From the NCBI GenBank assembly GCA_022747635.1, contig JAKTNV010000066.1, positions 937,001-1,001,000 on the forward strand: DNA of 64,000 nucleotides, read 5' to 3'. A program made the position numbers and the translations under genes. How positions within the stretch are numbered: position 1 is the stretch's first letter; each line of letters starts with the position of its first letter. Positions 1 to 11,344 of this stretch are shown one piece after another. Below the pieces are notes generated by a model that was not told where the DNA came from, made no database searches, and saw only the letters and a program-made list of their open reading frames with translations. The DNA is from Hetaerina americana. Taxonomy: Eukaryota > Arthropoda > Insecta > Odonata > Calopterygidae.

Positions 1-1285
1 ATTGCGAACGATGCAAGCGGCAACATTTCCCCAGACTCGCGGATTTTTCTCCTTTATGGCTTCCCTGCCTTCAAAGTGCCCCTCGTACTCAATCGCAAGC
101 CATGAGTAGGGTCCCCCCACTCCCCCGGACCCTAAGGTCACCGTTTCGCCCGCAAGGGGGCAGTCATTGCTCCAAACGTGGAGATGGTGGAGATTTCTAT
201 CGAAGTTTGTGCTCACTCTGTTTAAGTGCTAAGGTCTTCCACTGTTTTGCCTCGTATGGATGCATAACTTAAGAGGTGATTTACTATTAGATATGTGGAC
301 AACGTTCTCGAATACAACACATAGATGGCCGCACCGTACAGTGCACAAGGTTCGCGCAGCTGCCATTTTCAATACTTTAAATGGCGCTGTTTATTAAAAT
401 CAGAGCGCAAAATGATGTTTTTTTCTCCACTCGTGTCCTTATGACGCACCCATTGCTTTTTTTAGGAAAAAGACTGAGGTGATGGTGTCATAAATGTGTG
501 CGCAGTTGGTGTACATTCCTAAATGCGTGACGGTTGAAAAAAAAGACCGAATAGCGTCGTAACGTGAAAACGAACTAAATAAACAAGCCTACTACGTACC
601 AGCTGGTTTATCGAGTGAGAGCTCAATTGGTCCCTCAAAATATCGGCCTAGGAAACTATTTAATCATGGGGTGGACATTTTTCAAAATATATCAGCGTAT
701 ACAATAACGTCATGTCGAAAGGTCATACAATTTTCAACTCTCTGATGTAAGCGGTTTCTCATCAAAACATTATGAGACGTCATGACTTGAACCTAAGACA
801 GTTGAGAGGAACTAATGAGAACCAATAAGACTCATTTCGTTAAGTAATGACTGGTTATATATACGACGACGTAGAGGAAACAATTGAAAAGCGAGAACGC
901 GTAACAGGATTGGTGGTGTAGTATCGGAAATCAATATGAAAACAAATGAACGAATCGGAGCGACAAACCAATAGTAAATAACATGGAGAGAAAGTACTAA
1001 TAGGACGAGGTCAAATGAGACGAGTCACAATTTGATTGGACTCATATACAAGCCACAGTTGACCAGCGATCAACAATCAGAGCCCGATCAACAATTATTT
1101 CCAGATTTTACCAGTTTTTGCGCTTCCAAAACGAAAGCTAATATTATTGATCTTGGCACAAAAATAATTTCCAGCGCGGACCCTGACAACAGCAATCGGG
1201 GCATTTCGTGAGGAAGCTTCACTATCTCCCCTCCTTTCACTACCTCACTCGCTCACTCCGTAAGTTCAGTCCGGCTGTATATGTG

Positions 1286-1287
<2 letters not shown>
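1..1287. other. intergenic, no gene seen
   Basis: No open frame of useful length, no splice-flanked coding stretch and no recognisable transposon protein is visible. The sequence is mixed in composition. I cannot assign it to a repeat family by eye. Confidence 0.5.

Positions 1288-1332
<45 letters not shown>
1288..1332. repeat. (TA)n microsatellite
   Basis: An uninterrupted TA dinucleotide array directly abuts the 3' terminus of the RTE-type LINE fragment that follows on the minus strand. RTE-type LINEs commonly end in short tandem repeats, so the array may have grown from the element tail. Confidence 0.95.
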
Positions 1333-1335
<3 letters not shown>

Positions 1336-2152
1336 GGTAATCTACCGGTTAAGGTAGGTTTTTGGATGGACAAAATTACTAATTCAACACTTTGTGACCC
1401 CCAGCAAAACACAACGTCCTACTCTACATCAGGTCCCTCTTCATCTCTGAGTACTTTCTTCCTCCCTTCATCCCGTCTAACATCCCTATCCTGTTCCTTC
1501 CCTTTCCTCGTTTGCCTAAAATTCTCTCCTCAATCACAGTCTTCAACATCCCACTGCCGGCCAATACCCCCTTCATTAGCTTTTCCTGCCTCCATAGGAT
1601 TTCTCCACACAAACCCCTCTCTTCGCCCACCATACCAAGTACTTCCTCATTTGTTTTCTTAGCTACGCTCCATATCAAAGTTTTAACGAGTCTTTTCTTA
1701 ATATCCTTACTCAACGTCCCTATCATCAACTCCCTCCTCCTTGTGCAAGCCTCTTTGCCTAGCGCAATTCTTCTCCTTACGTCCCTACTATTTGGACCGT
1801 GTTCGTCCAAAACACTACCGAGATACGTAAACTGTTCTACCTGCTCTCCTATTTTGATGTTAAGCTTAGCCTTTTTCTTTCTAGAGAATCGCATAACCTT
1901 TGTTTTATTAATATTGATTCTCATCCCATACCAGTCGCACTGAATTTCCAATTCACTCAGGAATGCTTGCAGCCCCTTGGCTGACTGACAGACTAAAGCT
2001 TGGTCATCAGCAAACCTAACTGATTTTACGAATTCCCCGCCCACGTTCTATATTCCTCTCGATCTCATTACTGCAATGGCATCACGCGTACCTCTCCCCT
2101 TCCTAAACCCAAACTGATCCTCCCCTGAGTAATCATTTGCCCTACTCTCTAT
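1333..2152 (-). pseudogene. RTE-type LINE fragment, copy 1 (RT 3' part)
   Basis: Minus-strand translation gives the C-terminal half of an endonuclease-reverse transcriptase: an FADDQ catalytic box (FADD variant of YADD) near 2015, then conserved NKTKVM, FTYLG and TNEEVLG segments, ending KRDL-stop near 1424. The element terminus reads ACCGGTAGATTACC just before the TA array. It is close to the copy at 5.6-7.6 kb but has two internal deletions. One is an in-frame loss of 35 codons at about 1662, removing the YGAETW region. The other, at about 2045, joins the FADD region directly to a more upstream RT segment (IERN). It cannot encode an active enzyme. The RTE clade is assigned from the general layout and is less certain than the LINE call. 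Confidence 0.8.
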
Positions 2153-2153
2153 C

Positions 2154-2367
2154 CGTGATGGTAGAGTTCACCCACGGCGTGTGAATTTCACACATTAGGG
2201 TAGGGGGCCAGTTCCTTTCCCTGTGCCGGTTATGGTTTCCCAGGTTTCACTGGTACCCGAAAAATCACATAGCTTGGGTGGAGCTGCAGGTGCCCAGAGT
2301 TCCTTGGGAATCCCGAGACCCTCCAGTCAGCAGTCCAACGCTCTACCCCCTGGACTACCGCGACCCA
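2154..2367 (-). mobile_element. tRNA-derived SINE, family 1, copy a
   Basis: Read on the minus strand, the head has an A-box-like TAGTCCAGGGGGTAGAG and a B-box-like GGTCTCGGGATTC, the internal promoter of RNA polymerase III. Then comes a body shared with copies at 26.1, 39.6, 43.5 and 48.9 kb (GATTTTTCGGGTACC and CCTGATGTGTGAATTTC type segments). The head abuts a TA array. Its tail is fused to the truncated RTE fragment at about 2153. Confidence 0.75.
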
Positions 2368-2368
2368 C

Positions 2369-2401
<33 letters not shown>

Positions 2402-2402
2402 T
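2368..2402. repeat. (TA)n then (AC)n microsatellite
   Basis: A short TA array changes to an AC array, next to the head of the family 1 SINE. Confidence 0.9.
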
Positions 2403-2924
2403 AGGCAAAAAGCTATCAGTTTCATAAAGAATCGTCATGATGAACTAAAAGAAAATGTTAATAGTTTGGAGTCATGAAGACATGAATTGAGGATTAACAC
2501 TTTCATGTTCTCTCAGCAAGACTGGAGACAACTCGTAGTTTAATAAAAATAACTGCCGACCCGTGCGATTGCCTCGTTCCTCAATTAGTCCGCCAATTCA
2601 TTCTTGAGCATTCTCACCTGAAAGCGTCTTCTTTCAAAGACTGTCATCATTCACTGGCAAGCTCTCTCAAATTCTCAGGTTCTTTTAGTTTATAAATCAA
2701 AAAATTTTCTCTCCACGTCATTTTCGCCGCAAATTGAACAAGTTTCTATGACAAACAAGGGACAGGCTCCATGTTCGCCGGCGCATTTGATTTTATCGTT
2801 GATTATAAGATTATTTGATTATATACTTGAATGTAATTGTCCCAAGAATGAAAGGGGACCAGAATAACCTTGTCCAACCGCATAAGAAGGGGGGGGGAAG
2901 TATTCGGGTCAAAATATGTCTGGT
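2403..2924. other. no gene seen
   Basis: AT-rich sequence with no supported coding or repeat identity. Confidence 0.5.
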
Positions 2925-3265
2925 GTGTACTCACCCTCTGCCACACACAATAAGGGTGGCTTGCGGGGTAAAAAAAAACAGAAACTAATATGAATACCGG
3001 CTTGCATGAAACGTAGAATTGTTGAGTCGTAAGAGCCTGTGTATGGCTACATTCGAACAATGCCTTGCTCACAGGGTAAATAAGGATTACTTCTTGGTTA
3101 ACGGAGGAGACGAAGATTTCCTAACAGAAAAAACACAGATTAAATTAGTTTGGTTAGAAGGACCGAATGATACCCAATACAATGATACCTAATTTCAATT
3201 ATCACGAACTTCAATATGAGCGGATGACCTGACACCCCATGCCACACACCATATAGGAGGCTTGC
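2925..3265 (+). mobile_element. two decayed CR1/L2-type LINE 3'-UTR pieces
   Basis: Segments at 2928-2972 (CACCCTCTGCCACACAC, then GGCTTGCGGGGTA) and 3228-3262 match the 3'-terminal segment of the LINE that ends near 38,006, read in the opposite orientation. They are short and diverged, so this is a similarity call only. Confidence 0.4.
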
Positions 3266-4044
3266 ATGACAGATTAGTGTGAAGAGCAAGGAAGCGACGG
3301 CACATTTCTCGTAAATTCGACCCATTCAACGCCGTGCTTGATCAAATTTAGGTCCCATTCGACTGAACACCGGCGACGGATGAATAAATATTGATGAATT
3401 TTGCAAATAAAAAAAGGGTTGGTAAAGTTGGAGGGCCGTCTCATTCCATTTCCTTAGCTCCACACTCTCCCTCTCTCCCTTCCCAAACCCACCCTCTTCC
3501 CCCGGCGGGACGAACTGCGTCACTCCCCGGGGCACTCTCCACGGTCGCAATCCCGGGTACTCCCTGCATAATTGAATGGGCCAACGCTCTGAAAGTTGAA
3601 GGGGGCGAATGGCGGAGGCGACAAAGTGCTAGGCGGTGTGAATGGCGGAGAATCGCATTCGCACCTGATCGACCCTCCTAGTTTAATGCGCCATTAACCA
3701 AGCTTTTTGGGACTGCTTCGAACAAAGCGAAGGCGGCAGAGCAAGGCCTTCCACCAACTCCTCCTGAGCATAGGAGATAAATCTCGAAGGCGTGCGCGGG
3801 AAGATTCGCAGCCAATGAGCAAACCGACCACTTCCAAGTTCAAACGCCCTCCGCCATGAATGTTTTAAGAACGAGTGAAGCTTCCCTCTCCTTATGGGAC
3901 CGAGAGATCTCATTCGAGCAAACTCCCAGCGCCTGAGTAACTACGCACTTCGTCAAGAAGCATCCGGTCCGTCTGAGATTCTAATGATGGCAGTAATCAC
4001 CACGGGGGCCAACTGGGGTGAGGCAAATGACAGCCTACAACCCG
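3266..4044. other. no gene seen
   Basis: Several short open frames exist on both strands, but none shows a family motif or splice context. I regard them as chance. Confidence 0.45.
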
Positions 4045-4290
4045 AGAGTTTAATCATTTATTTATTTATGGTCCCTGAAAGGCACCGCTAGGATGTGTGG
4101 CAGGGGGTGAATAAACCTCAGGATAATTTCTACCCGGACATGACCTTACCACGGTCGGACAATGTTATCCACTATCGATCGTGGAAAAAATGAAACTAAA
4201 ATCTATCTGTCCTACACTTAATCTCTCTAATTCTATTGAGATGATCTCTCCTACCGTAGTACTATAGGGATTTGAGATCATGAGTACACA
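4045..4290 (-). mobile_element. LINE 3'-end fragment (37.6-kb family)
   Basis: The segment resembles 37,555-37,780 over about 220 bases, including a GTGTGTGGCAGGG motif, an ACCACGGTCGGACA-like motif and a CTACCGTAGTACTATAGG-like motif. It is therefore a 5'-truncated 3' end of the same LINE family in the same orientation. Confidence 0.5.
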
Positions 4291-4299
4291 CACACACAA

Positions 4300-4900
4300 A
4301 CACACTACTTAGTACAGGGTCTCAGGTTCGAATACCTGGGTGACAGCCTGTTAAAACCTAATGACCTAACTGTGAAACTTTCCCAATATACAAGAACTTT
4401 TAGTGGGAGCAGATGATGTCACATTTAAAATAACATCCTTATTACCCTGAAGTAATTTAAGGGTATCGAAATGGTATGATGGCTAGCGCACAAAATCTTA
4501 AGGGTTCGATAGTTTCGAATCTCTGGAGTGGCAGATTTTGTTAGAGGCATCCTAGATCCCTCTCATTTGAGGTTCTGGTGGGTGGTTACAGACTGAAGTG
4601 GAGTATACCGTCCTTCAGATGGAAGGTTGAATTTCGTGACCCCTAGGCGTATTGCGTAAATAGAGTTGTCCTATATTCTACGCCAGGTTTTCTCTATCTA
4701 CTCATTCTCCCACTACTACTACCACTACTAAGGTACTACCCCTATCCATGTTATCCCACCTCTCACTTGAACTACGGCCAAACTACATCAGTATCCGAAT
4801 GCCTCATACATGATGACCAACCCTACTCGTTATAACATTCCTTCGGGGTCAATAGTTGGGTGAGTCTTGTCCACCCCCTTAATCAACTCTCTGGTTTATA
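4300..4900 (+). mobile_element. possible tRNA-derived SINE remnants
   Basis: B-box-like motifs occur at 4322 (GGTTCGAATACC) and 4502 (GGTTCGA). The second is preceded by an A-box-like ATGGCTAGCGC stretch. No second copy in this window confirms the body, so support is limited to the Pol III promoter-like boxes. Confidence 0.35.
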
Positions 4901-5595
4901 AGGGTTGTGGTTGTCCATAGCTGCGGATAACAACATCCTTTTGATTACGTCGTAAATTCTGGATTAGTTCATCGCAGTTTAGCACAGTGCCTTAATTGAT
5001 CGTGGTTGCCTGCGAGAGGGAACATTCACCTCCTGTCACCCTCCACAACAAGGGGTGGTTTTGCAGGGGGTGCCCGTGCAGATTTTGATCGTTAAGTACC
5101 CTCCCCCTCCTTCCCTGGAGGACGAGCACGTATCCCGACGTGGTCATTGGATCATCGACCGGCCGGGGCGTCGGAGAGGTAATCCAGGCTGGCAGAAGGT
5201 CTGAAGGGAGCGGGAGGGACCACCTCCGAAGCCGGTGTGCCATTCCCCGCCAATTCCCACCTACCTGCTCGCTAGGAGAGGAGAGAAAAAATAATTTAAG
5301 GATTCCACTATTCCCTCTCGCAGTTTATTCCCGAGAGAACAAGAACGTAAGCACACATGTGTACACATCCCTGGCCGTTTAACAAAGGACGCATCCATTG
5401 TCGAGCCCCGACAATGGATCGGGGTCTTCGCGCGTCGTTTGCCTTGGACGGATCCCCGAACGATTCTTAGCGCAAGGAACGGGAATTAACGAGGCCATTG
5501 CATCGCAACCTCGATGTTTCGCGAAGAGGGCATGAATACATTTCGACAATTTTCCTCAAAAATAAGCCTTCTCTATGTTCAGTGAGGAATTCCAA
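4901..5595. other. no gene seen; contains one hairpin
   Basis: Mixed-composition DNA with short chance open frames. The only structure I see is the inverted repeat listed at 5393-5419. Confidence 0.45.
5393..5419. repeat. perfect 11-bp inverted repeat, 5-nt loop
   Basis: The arms ATCCATTGTCG and CGACAATGGAT flank a five-base AGCCC loop. It would form a stable hairpin. I see no poly-T run or coding gene that would make it a terminator. Confidence 0.8.
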
Positions 5596-5599
5596 TTCT

Positions 5600-7605
5600 G
5601 CCTATATAATATTATTATTAGGTAATCTACCGGTTAAGTTAGGTTTTTGGATGGACATAATTACTAATCAAATAATTTGTGACCCCTATAAAAACACAAC
5701 ATCCCCCTCTAAATCAGGTCCCTCTTCATCTCTGAGTACTTTCTTCCTCCCTTCATCCCGTCCAACATCCCTATCCTGTTCCTTCCCTTTCCTCGTTTGC
5801 CTAACATTCTCCCCTCAATCACAGTCTTCAACATCCCACTGCCGGTCAATACCCCCTTCAGGCAATTTTCCTGCCTCCATAGGATTCCTCCCAACAAACC
5901 CCTCTCTTCGCCTACCATACCAAGTACTTCCTCGTTTGTTTTCTTCTCTGTCCATTTCACCTTCTCTATTCTTCTCCACAACCACATTTCAAAAGCCTCC
6001 AGTCTACGTCTATCCTCCTGCTTCAATGACCACGTTTCCGCGCCGTACATAGCTACGCTACATATAAAAGGTTTTACGAGTATTTTCTTAATATCCTTAC
6101 TCAACGTCCCTCTCATCAACTCCCTCCTCCTTGTGAAAGCCTCTTTGCCTAGGGAAAGTCTTCCCCTTAGGTCCCTACTACTTTGACCTTGTTGGTCCAA
6201 AACCCTACCGAGATACGTAAACCGTTCTACCTGCTCTAGTTTTTGCCCTCCTATTTTAATGTTTAGCTTAGCCTTTTTCTTTCTAGAAAATTGCATAACC
6301 TTTGTTTTATTAATATTGATTCTCATCCCATATCTTTCGCACTGAATTTCCAATTCACTCAGCAATGCTTGCAACCCCTTGGTTGACTAACAAACTAAAG
6401 CTTGGTCATCAGCGAAGCTAACTGATATTACGAATTCCCCGCCCACTTTCATTCCTACCTCCAGTTCTTCCCATGCATCTTTAATCATTTCCTCTGCATA
6501 CAGGTTGAACAGCAACGGTGATAATGGGCAACCCTGCCTTACACCTCTTCCTAACACAGCACATCTGGATTCCCATTTCCTCACTCACACCTGAGCATTC
6601 TTCTCATACAGGTTGCGGATTAGCCTCCTTTCCCTCCAATCTATTCCTATTTTCTGCAATATACTCATTAGTTTTTCCGAATTCAGTCTATCAAACGCTT
6701 TTTCGAAATCTACGAAACAGGCAAATACCTTCTGGTTGTTAATTAAAACCACAGGTATTGCAATTTTCCACTAGATATTTTATTTCAACACTACCGGTTT
6801 CGATGTTTTCACATCATCATCAGGTGTGAGCACAAGTGCGTATCTTCTTCACATATATAGTTGCATACAAGGGGTGGGGGGTTTTTAAGGGGAAAAGGAG
6901 GGGAAAAAGGGACAGGGGAATTCCATGAGGGGAAAGGATGAAAGGAGGGGTCAAAGAGGCGGGGAGGAACAGTGGGAATTCCATGGGGTGGGGGGTTTTT
7001 TGGGGGCAATACTGAGAATTAACAATACGACAGCCGGATTGGCACAGGTAATAAAATAAAGACATTGAGCTGTAGAGGGCCCCGCAGCAATGAAGGGCCG
7101 GAACAATCTGCCGGTGGGCCTCGCGAGTGATGTCCCGTGGCGAGGGTCGTTGCTCTGCTGGCTGGATGACGTCCTTAGGACGCCTGCGATGCGTCGGGGG
7201 ATCAGTGGTGTTGTCCGTCGAGTCCTACAGTCGTGTTCTATATTCCTCTCGATTAATAATCTCATTACTGCAATGGCATCACGCGTACCTCTCCCCTTCC
7301 TAAACCCAAACTGATCATCCCCTAAGTAATCATTTGCCCTACTCTCTATCCTTTTGTTTATGATCCTGAGAACAACTTTAGCTGCGAGGGATATGAAACT
7401 TATTGTCCCGTAGTCATGTAGCCTTTACCTTTTTCGGAATAGGAACCAAAAGTGATCTCACAAAGTCTTCCAGCCGGATTCCTTCCTCATAGATACTACG
7501 AATCAGCCCATAGCGCCTCTTCCTCCCACATTTTCCTAAACATTTCATTAATTCCGCAGGAATGTAATCCACCCCAACGGCCTTCCAATCACCGATCAGA
7601 TTTAT
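5600..7605 (-). pseudogene. RTE-type LINE fragment, copy 2, interrupted
   Basis: Minus-strand frames give, from high to low coordinate, a GVDYIPAEL-like RT segment near 7570, RLLIERNIEHD at 7230-7260, then after an insertion KVFACFVDFEKAFDR at about 6690-6735, GVRQGCPLSPLLFN near 6530, SFADDQ near 6400, and the C-terminal region 6374-5709 with YGAETW and NEEVLG segments. This is a reverse transcriptase in canonical motif order, so the fragment is one element. It is broken by a ~496-bp insertion (6736-7231), a stop near 6388 and frameshifts between 7300 and 7500. Copy 1 at 1.3 kb lacks parts still present here. The 3' end at about 5605 adjoins an ATT-rich tail. Confidence 0.8.
6736..7231. mobile_element. 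unclassified insertion inside the RTE LINE
   Basis: The RT frame is continuous only if this ~496-bp block is removed: NIEHD lies on one side and KVFACFVDFEKAFD on the other. The left part carries a CACTACCGGTTTCGATG segment followed by an ACATCATCATCAGG segment. That pair recurs in insect repeats from memory. A G-rich polypurine stretch (6870-7005) follows. There is no coding capacity. Exact ends and target duplication were not resolved. Confidence 0.6.
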
Positions 7606-7629
7606 TATTGGTGATAATTTTTAGTGGTA

Positions 7630-7735
7630 ATAATAATGGTGGGTGCACAGTCACTATCTTATATCAATACCAGTAATACGATCCGCGATCCTCTGCACAC
7701 CTGACTAACGGTCTGGATTAAGCACTTCACACACA
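7630..7735 (+). mobile_element. fragment shared with the 19.7-kb repeat
   Basis: The stretch with CAGTCACTATCTTAT and AATACGATCCGCGATC resembles 19,745-19,830 in the same orientation. It is probably the outer part of the mariner-like family listed at 19,325, but too short to be sure. Confidence 0.35.
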
Positions 7736-8508
7736 CACAGACACACGACAGGAAAATTTTATTACCGATACTTTTTATACGAAACTTGTGTTTCTCTTGC
7801 GATTGAAATCGAACTGGTCTGTTGGATACATATGTTCGTGATTGATTATTCGCGATTATCAATTCACTTTCCTCCCAAACTCTCCAAATGCAGAAAATCT
7901 CTATCTCCTAGGCATTTTGGCGGAACCAGGATGTTTCTAATCCACCAATGGACGGTCTCGCTGTCACGTGACTTATCCCCCCTCTCGGAAAATCTTGTTG
8001 GCGACGGGATACATGAGCTTGGTTTCTTCTCAGGGTCTTTAAGGAGAGAGAGAAAAATCGAACACTTCTCAATTCCCAACCGCGATAAGCCACAACGGGA
8101 CACTTAGGGACACAATAAAAAAATACGTCTAAAATGCCTGGCCTTGACCGAGAACACTCACGCGAACGGTGGCTGCTCCCGGAACTACACGTAGTCTACG
8201 TAGGAATGTCACTTCTTGAAGAACACGACGGCGGGAAGGCAAACTTGATACAAGGATGTTCTTTTTTTAATTTTTTATTGAAAACTCCTTCCCAAAACGG
8301 CCAATTCCAATGGTAGACTGACTACGATGGCCATATTATTAAAACACGCAATCTTTTTATCCGCCGGCCCAGGGGAATGGAGACCAGAGATAGGCAAACG
8401 AATGGAGGATCCCTCTCGATCGATGCATAATAAAAATAATATGGGTTCATTCTCGAAAGAGTAAGGTCAAATGCTTAAAATCGCTTTTCCTCCGGTGACC
8501 ACAATTTT
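7736..8508. other. no gene seen
   Basis: Short overlapping open frames occur on both strands near 7860-8110 and 8134-8316, without recognisable motifs. Confidence 0.45.
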
Positions 8509-8510
8509 AA

Positions 8511-9792
8511 TACGAGGATTGCCATTTATATTTTGCGCCTTCACAACACTAAGTGTTATGGGCACCATCTGATATTTCCATCCGAAAGTTTGACCCTTTT
8601 CAACTTGAATCACAACATTTTCTCGTTTGATCATAACTCGTGTTGGTTACAATGAATTGAAAATGTTGTCGTGCACACATTCGTGTTACGATTTTTACGA
8701 CTTTCGACGTGGATTATCAAGACAAGAGTGCATTGATCAACTTACTTCCACTTTTGGCGATGAAGCCACATCCTTTGCCTCTGCGAAACGCAGGTATAAC
8801 GAATTCCAATATGGCCGCCGTTCGCTCAGTGATGGCAGTCTGGAAGGCCATCCAAAATCAGTTGCTGTGACTGGAAACATTGGTGCTGTGCAAGAACCAG
8901 TAAAGGGAGATCGTCATGTGACTTATCGTAAGATTGAGACATCCTTGGGGATTAGTATGATATGAGCATCAATAAGATATTGCATTAAAATTTAGCTGTG
9001 AAAATATTTGTTCGTGTTGGATCCCGCATAATTTGACAAAAACTCAAAAAGATGCTCGTGTCAATTGGTGCGAAGAAATGCTCAGCAAATACAATCGTAG
9101 TGTATCAAAAGTTGTGTACGTAAAACATCTACACAGAAAACGAATCATGGATCGATCTATGTGTATGAGCCCGAAACAAAAGAGCAATCCACTGTCGTAT
9201 GGGTCTTCCAAGACGAGCCAAATCCAACAAAAGTGATTCGTGCACGAAGTACATCGAAGCTTGTTTCTTCGGAATAACTGGACAAATGGCAACCGTACCG
9301 TTTCAGCAACTAACGATAGAACCAAGAATTCTGAATGGTACACAAGCATTTGTTTCCCAGAAGTGCCAGGTTAAATACGGACAGAAAAAGAAGCGGTAGT
9401 GAAGGATCATTCTTCATCATGACAATGGACAAGCTCTCACAGGTCGGCTGAAGCAAATACCTATTTGACTGGCAAAAACGTCGAATGAATGCGTCATAAT
9501 CCACCGTGCAGCCCTGATTTAGCACCAAATGACTTCTTTTTATTTCCATTTAGCAAGAAAAAATAGCATGGCCAACCTTTTTCGTCGCCTGAAGAAGCCG
9601 TTGATGCATTGAAAAACCATGTTTTGGAGGTACCTTAAGTGAAGTGGAAAAAATGTCACCAAAATTGGTTCGGGTGCATGTAAAAGTGTATTTATTGTCA
9701 TGGAGGATACTTCGAAAAAAATAATACCATTTTCAACAATAAATTACTTTCTTTAAATTATTAGGCTGAGAATAGAAATAGCAACCCTCGCA
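8511..9792 (+). pseudogene. mariner transposon, lineage M1, copy 1
   Basis: Terminal inverted repeats (CGAGGATTGCCATTTATATT on the left, the complement of CGAGGGTTGCTATTTC on the right) bound a ~1.28-kb element, the usual mariner size. Between 8690 and 8965 the frame encodes the helix-turn-helix region (RRGLSRQECIDQL, FGDEATSF, DRHVTYRKIE, LGISM). Further pieces up to 9540 in shifted frames include ESWIYAY-like, CFFGITG, HHDNGQ and a PPCSPDLAPNDFF-like region from the DD34D core. Frameshifts and stops at about 8965, 9005, 9235 and 9400 make it dead. The opposite-facing copy at 12.1 kb is the same lineage. I would place it in the irritans-like group from memory, without proof. Confidence 0.85.
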
Positions 9793-10653
9793 TAGTTTGA
9801 ACACGCAACAAAATTACGGCAAATTCTCATCGCACAAATTGACGACGTGTACCTACGAAGCATAAAAATACTGCAAGCAGAAAGATGATAACACTATTTT
9901 TGATAACGCTTTTTTATGATGAGACGAGTAAGATGCTCGTAATCTCCTTGTGATAAAAGGAACGAAGCGATGACCGCAGCTTCCGGATAAGAAATTATCG
10001 CCAAGGAGAAAACATGGTGAAAGGTTGGCATTTGTCGAAGGGCAGGATGACGTCACCCTCGTCGCGTGCGACGTACGACTCGTCGGGAGATCATACTAGC
10101 ATCCTAGATGTTGACTGTTTGCCCGCGACACGTGTTGATAGGACTTGGGTTGACCCGGTGAGAGAATCTTTCAAAACAGCAAGCCCTGTTTTGCAAACCC
10201 GCTGTCATTCGACTGTCACATGAGGCTTTGTAATTGCATTTCTTATGTAAGGCTGTGCTCCGAGAATAACGGGAATTTTTTAATTTTGCGAGTCCTATTG
10301 TCAAATATTTTTATGATTTTGCCATGCATTGCCCAAAACTATGATAAAAATTCCAGTTATATTAATTGTTTATACTTGGTCTGTGGCAGCCACTATGGAT
10401 AGAAGTGTTTTTATGAGTTCGGCGATTTTCGTTTTTTGTTATAAAATGGATGAAAGAATTTCTACCAAGCCTTAGTTTCGATGTGCGGTGGTGGATTATT
10501 GAAATGGTTGTCACCTTGCCACTAAATGGTAAGAAACCCTAACATTGATTGGCTTCTTTTGATCATGGTGCGATTCAATAAATGGGTATAGTCATGTAAT
10601 GAAAAACCCATAAAAAATTAAAATATTACTTTATAAATTGAGCTATGCATACG

Positions 10654-10654
<1 letters not shown>
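9793..10654. other. no gene seen
   Basis: AT-rich on average, with a GC-richer patch at 10,030-10,110. No coding or repeat identity is supported. Confidence 0.45.

Positions 10655-10722
<68 letters not shown>
10655..10722. repeat. (TA)n microsatellite, left border of module A
   Basis: About 33 TA units. Reading it as protein yields only artificial Tyr-Ile repeats. Confidence 0.95.
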
Positions 10723-10723
<1 letters not shown>

Positions 10724-10729
<6 letters not shown>

Positions 10730-10945
10730 TCAAACACGAAATCCCGCCAAACGGCGAATAAATACTCATATATACAGAAACAGATATAAGGAAAAGGGAT
10801 AGGAACACACATAAAGGACGAACACAATAAAGGTGGGAAAGGCAGAATCGAACGGATCACAAGAGTAAAAATATTTCCTTATATCTGTTTCTGTATATAT
10901 GAGTATTTATTCGCCGTTTGGCGGGATTTCGTGTTTGAATGTGTA
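10724..10945. repeat. module A: inverted repeat, ~72-bp arms
   Basis: The left arm (about 10,724-10,795) and right arm (about 10,874-10,945) are near-perfect reverse complements, with end motif ACACATTCAAACACGAAATC. The ~78-bp loop (10,796-10,873) is itself the reverse complement of 11,250-11,325, so module A contains the same segment in both orientations. It is bordered by TA arrays at 10,655 and 11,347. This matches the layout of the palindromes at 20.7 and 40.1 kb. Confidence 0.9.
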
Positions 10946-11052
10946 TTTGGCCAATGTGGCTCATCTCTTTCTTCTGGCTATGCGTGCGACGAAACGCACT
11001 GTTCCTTTCCTGTATGATGTTGTATGAATTCTAACCCCCTGAATTTTCCTCT

Positions 11053-11344
11053 TGTGTGTAGTGTATTTCTCCTGTGGTGGTTGAAACAGCCCCCTGATGC
11101 CATCTCTTGGCTAAAGAATCGGGGCGCTTGGCGACATATAAGACCCACGGATCTCAGGGTAAATTACGTTTCCTAGATAGCTCAAGTGGTTAAGAGCATC
11201 CGCCCGGCAAGCGGAAAGATCCGGTGTTCGAGTCCCGGTTGAGGAAATATTTTTACTCTTGTGATCCGTTCGATTCCGCCTTCCCCACCTCTATTGTGTT
11301 CGTCCTTTATGTGTGTTCCTATCCCTTTTCCTTATATATGTTTT

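Noticed and set aside
5393..5419. Rho-independent terminator
   Set aside because: A hairpin without a following U-run, in eukaryotic DNA with no upstream gene.
10618..10860. Open frames rich in Tyr-Ile repeats on both strands (also at 11,224, 20,527, 26,012, 26,427, 40,181, 43,392)
   Set aside because: They are translations of (TA)n arrays; no coding evidence.
11171..11245. A functional tRNA-Ala gene
   Set aside because: Duplicated within a mobile module, C at position 33, bulged T stem and no terminator context; kept only as a tRNA-like structure.
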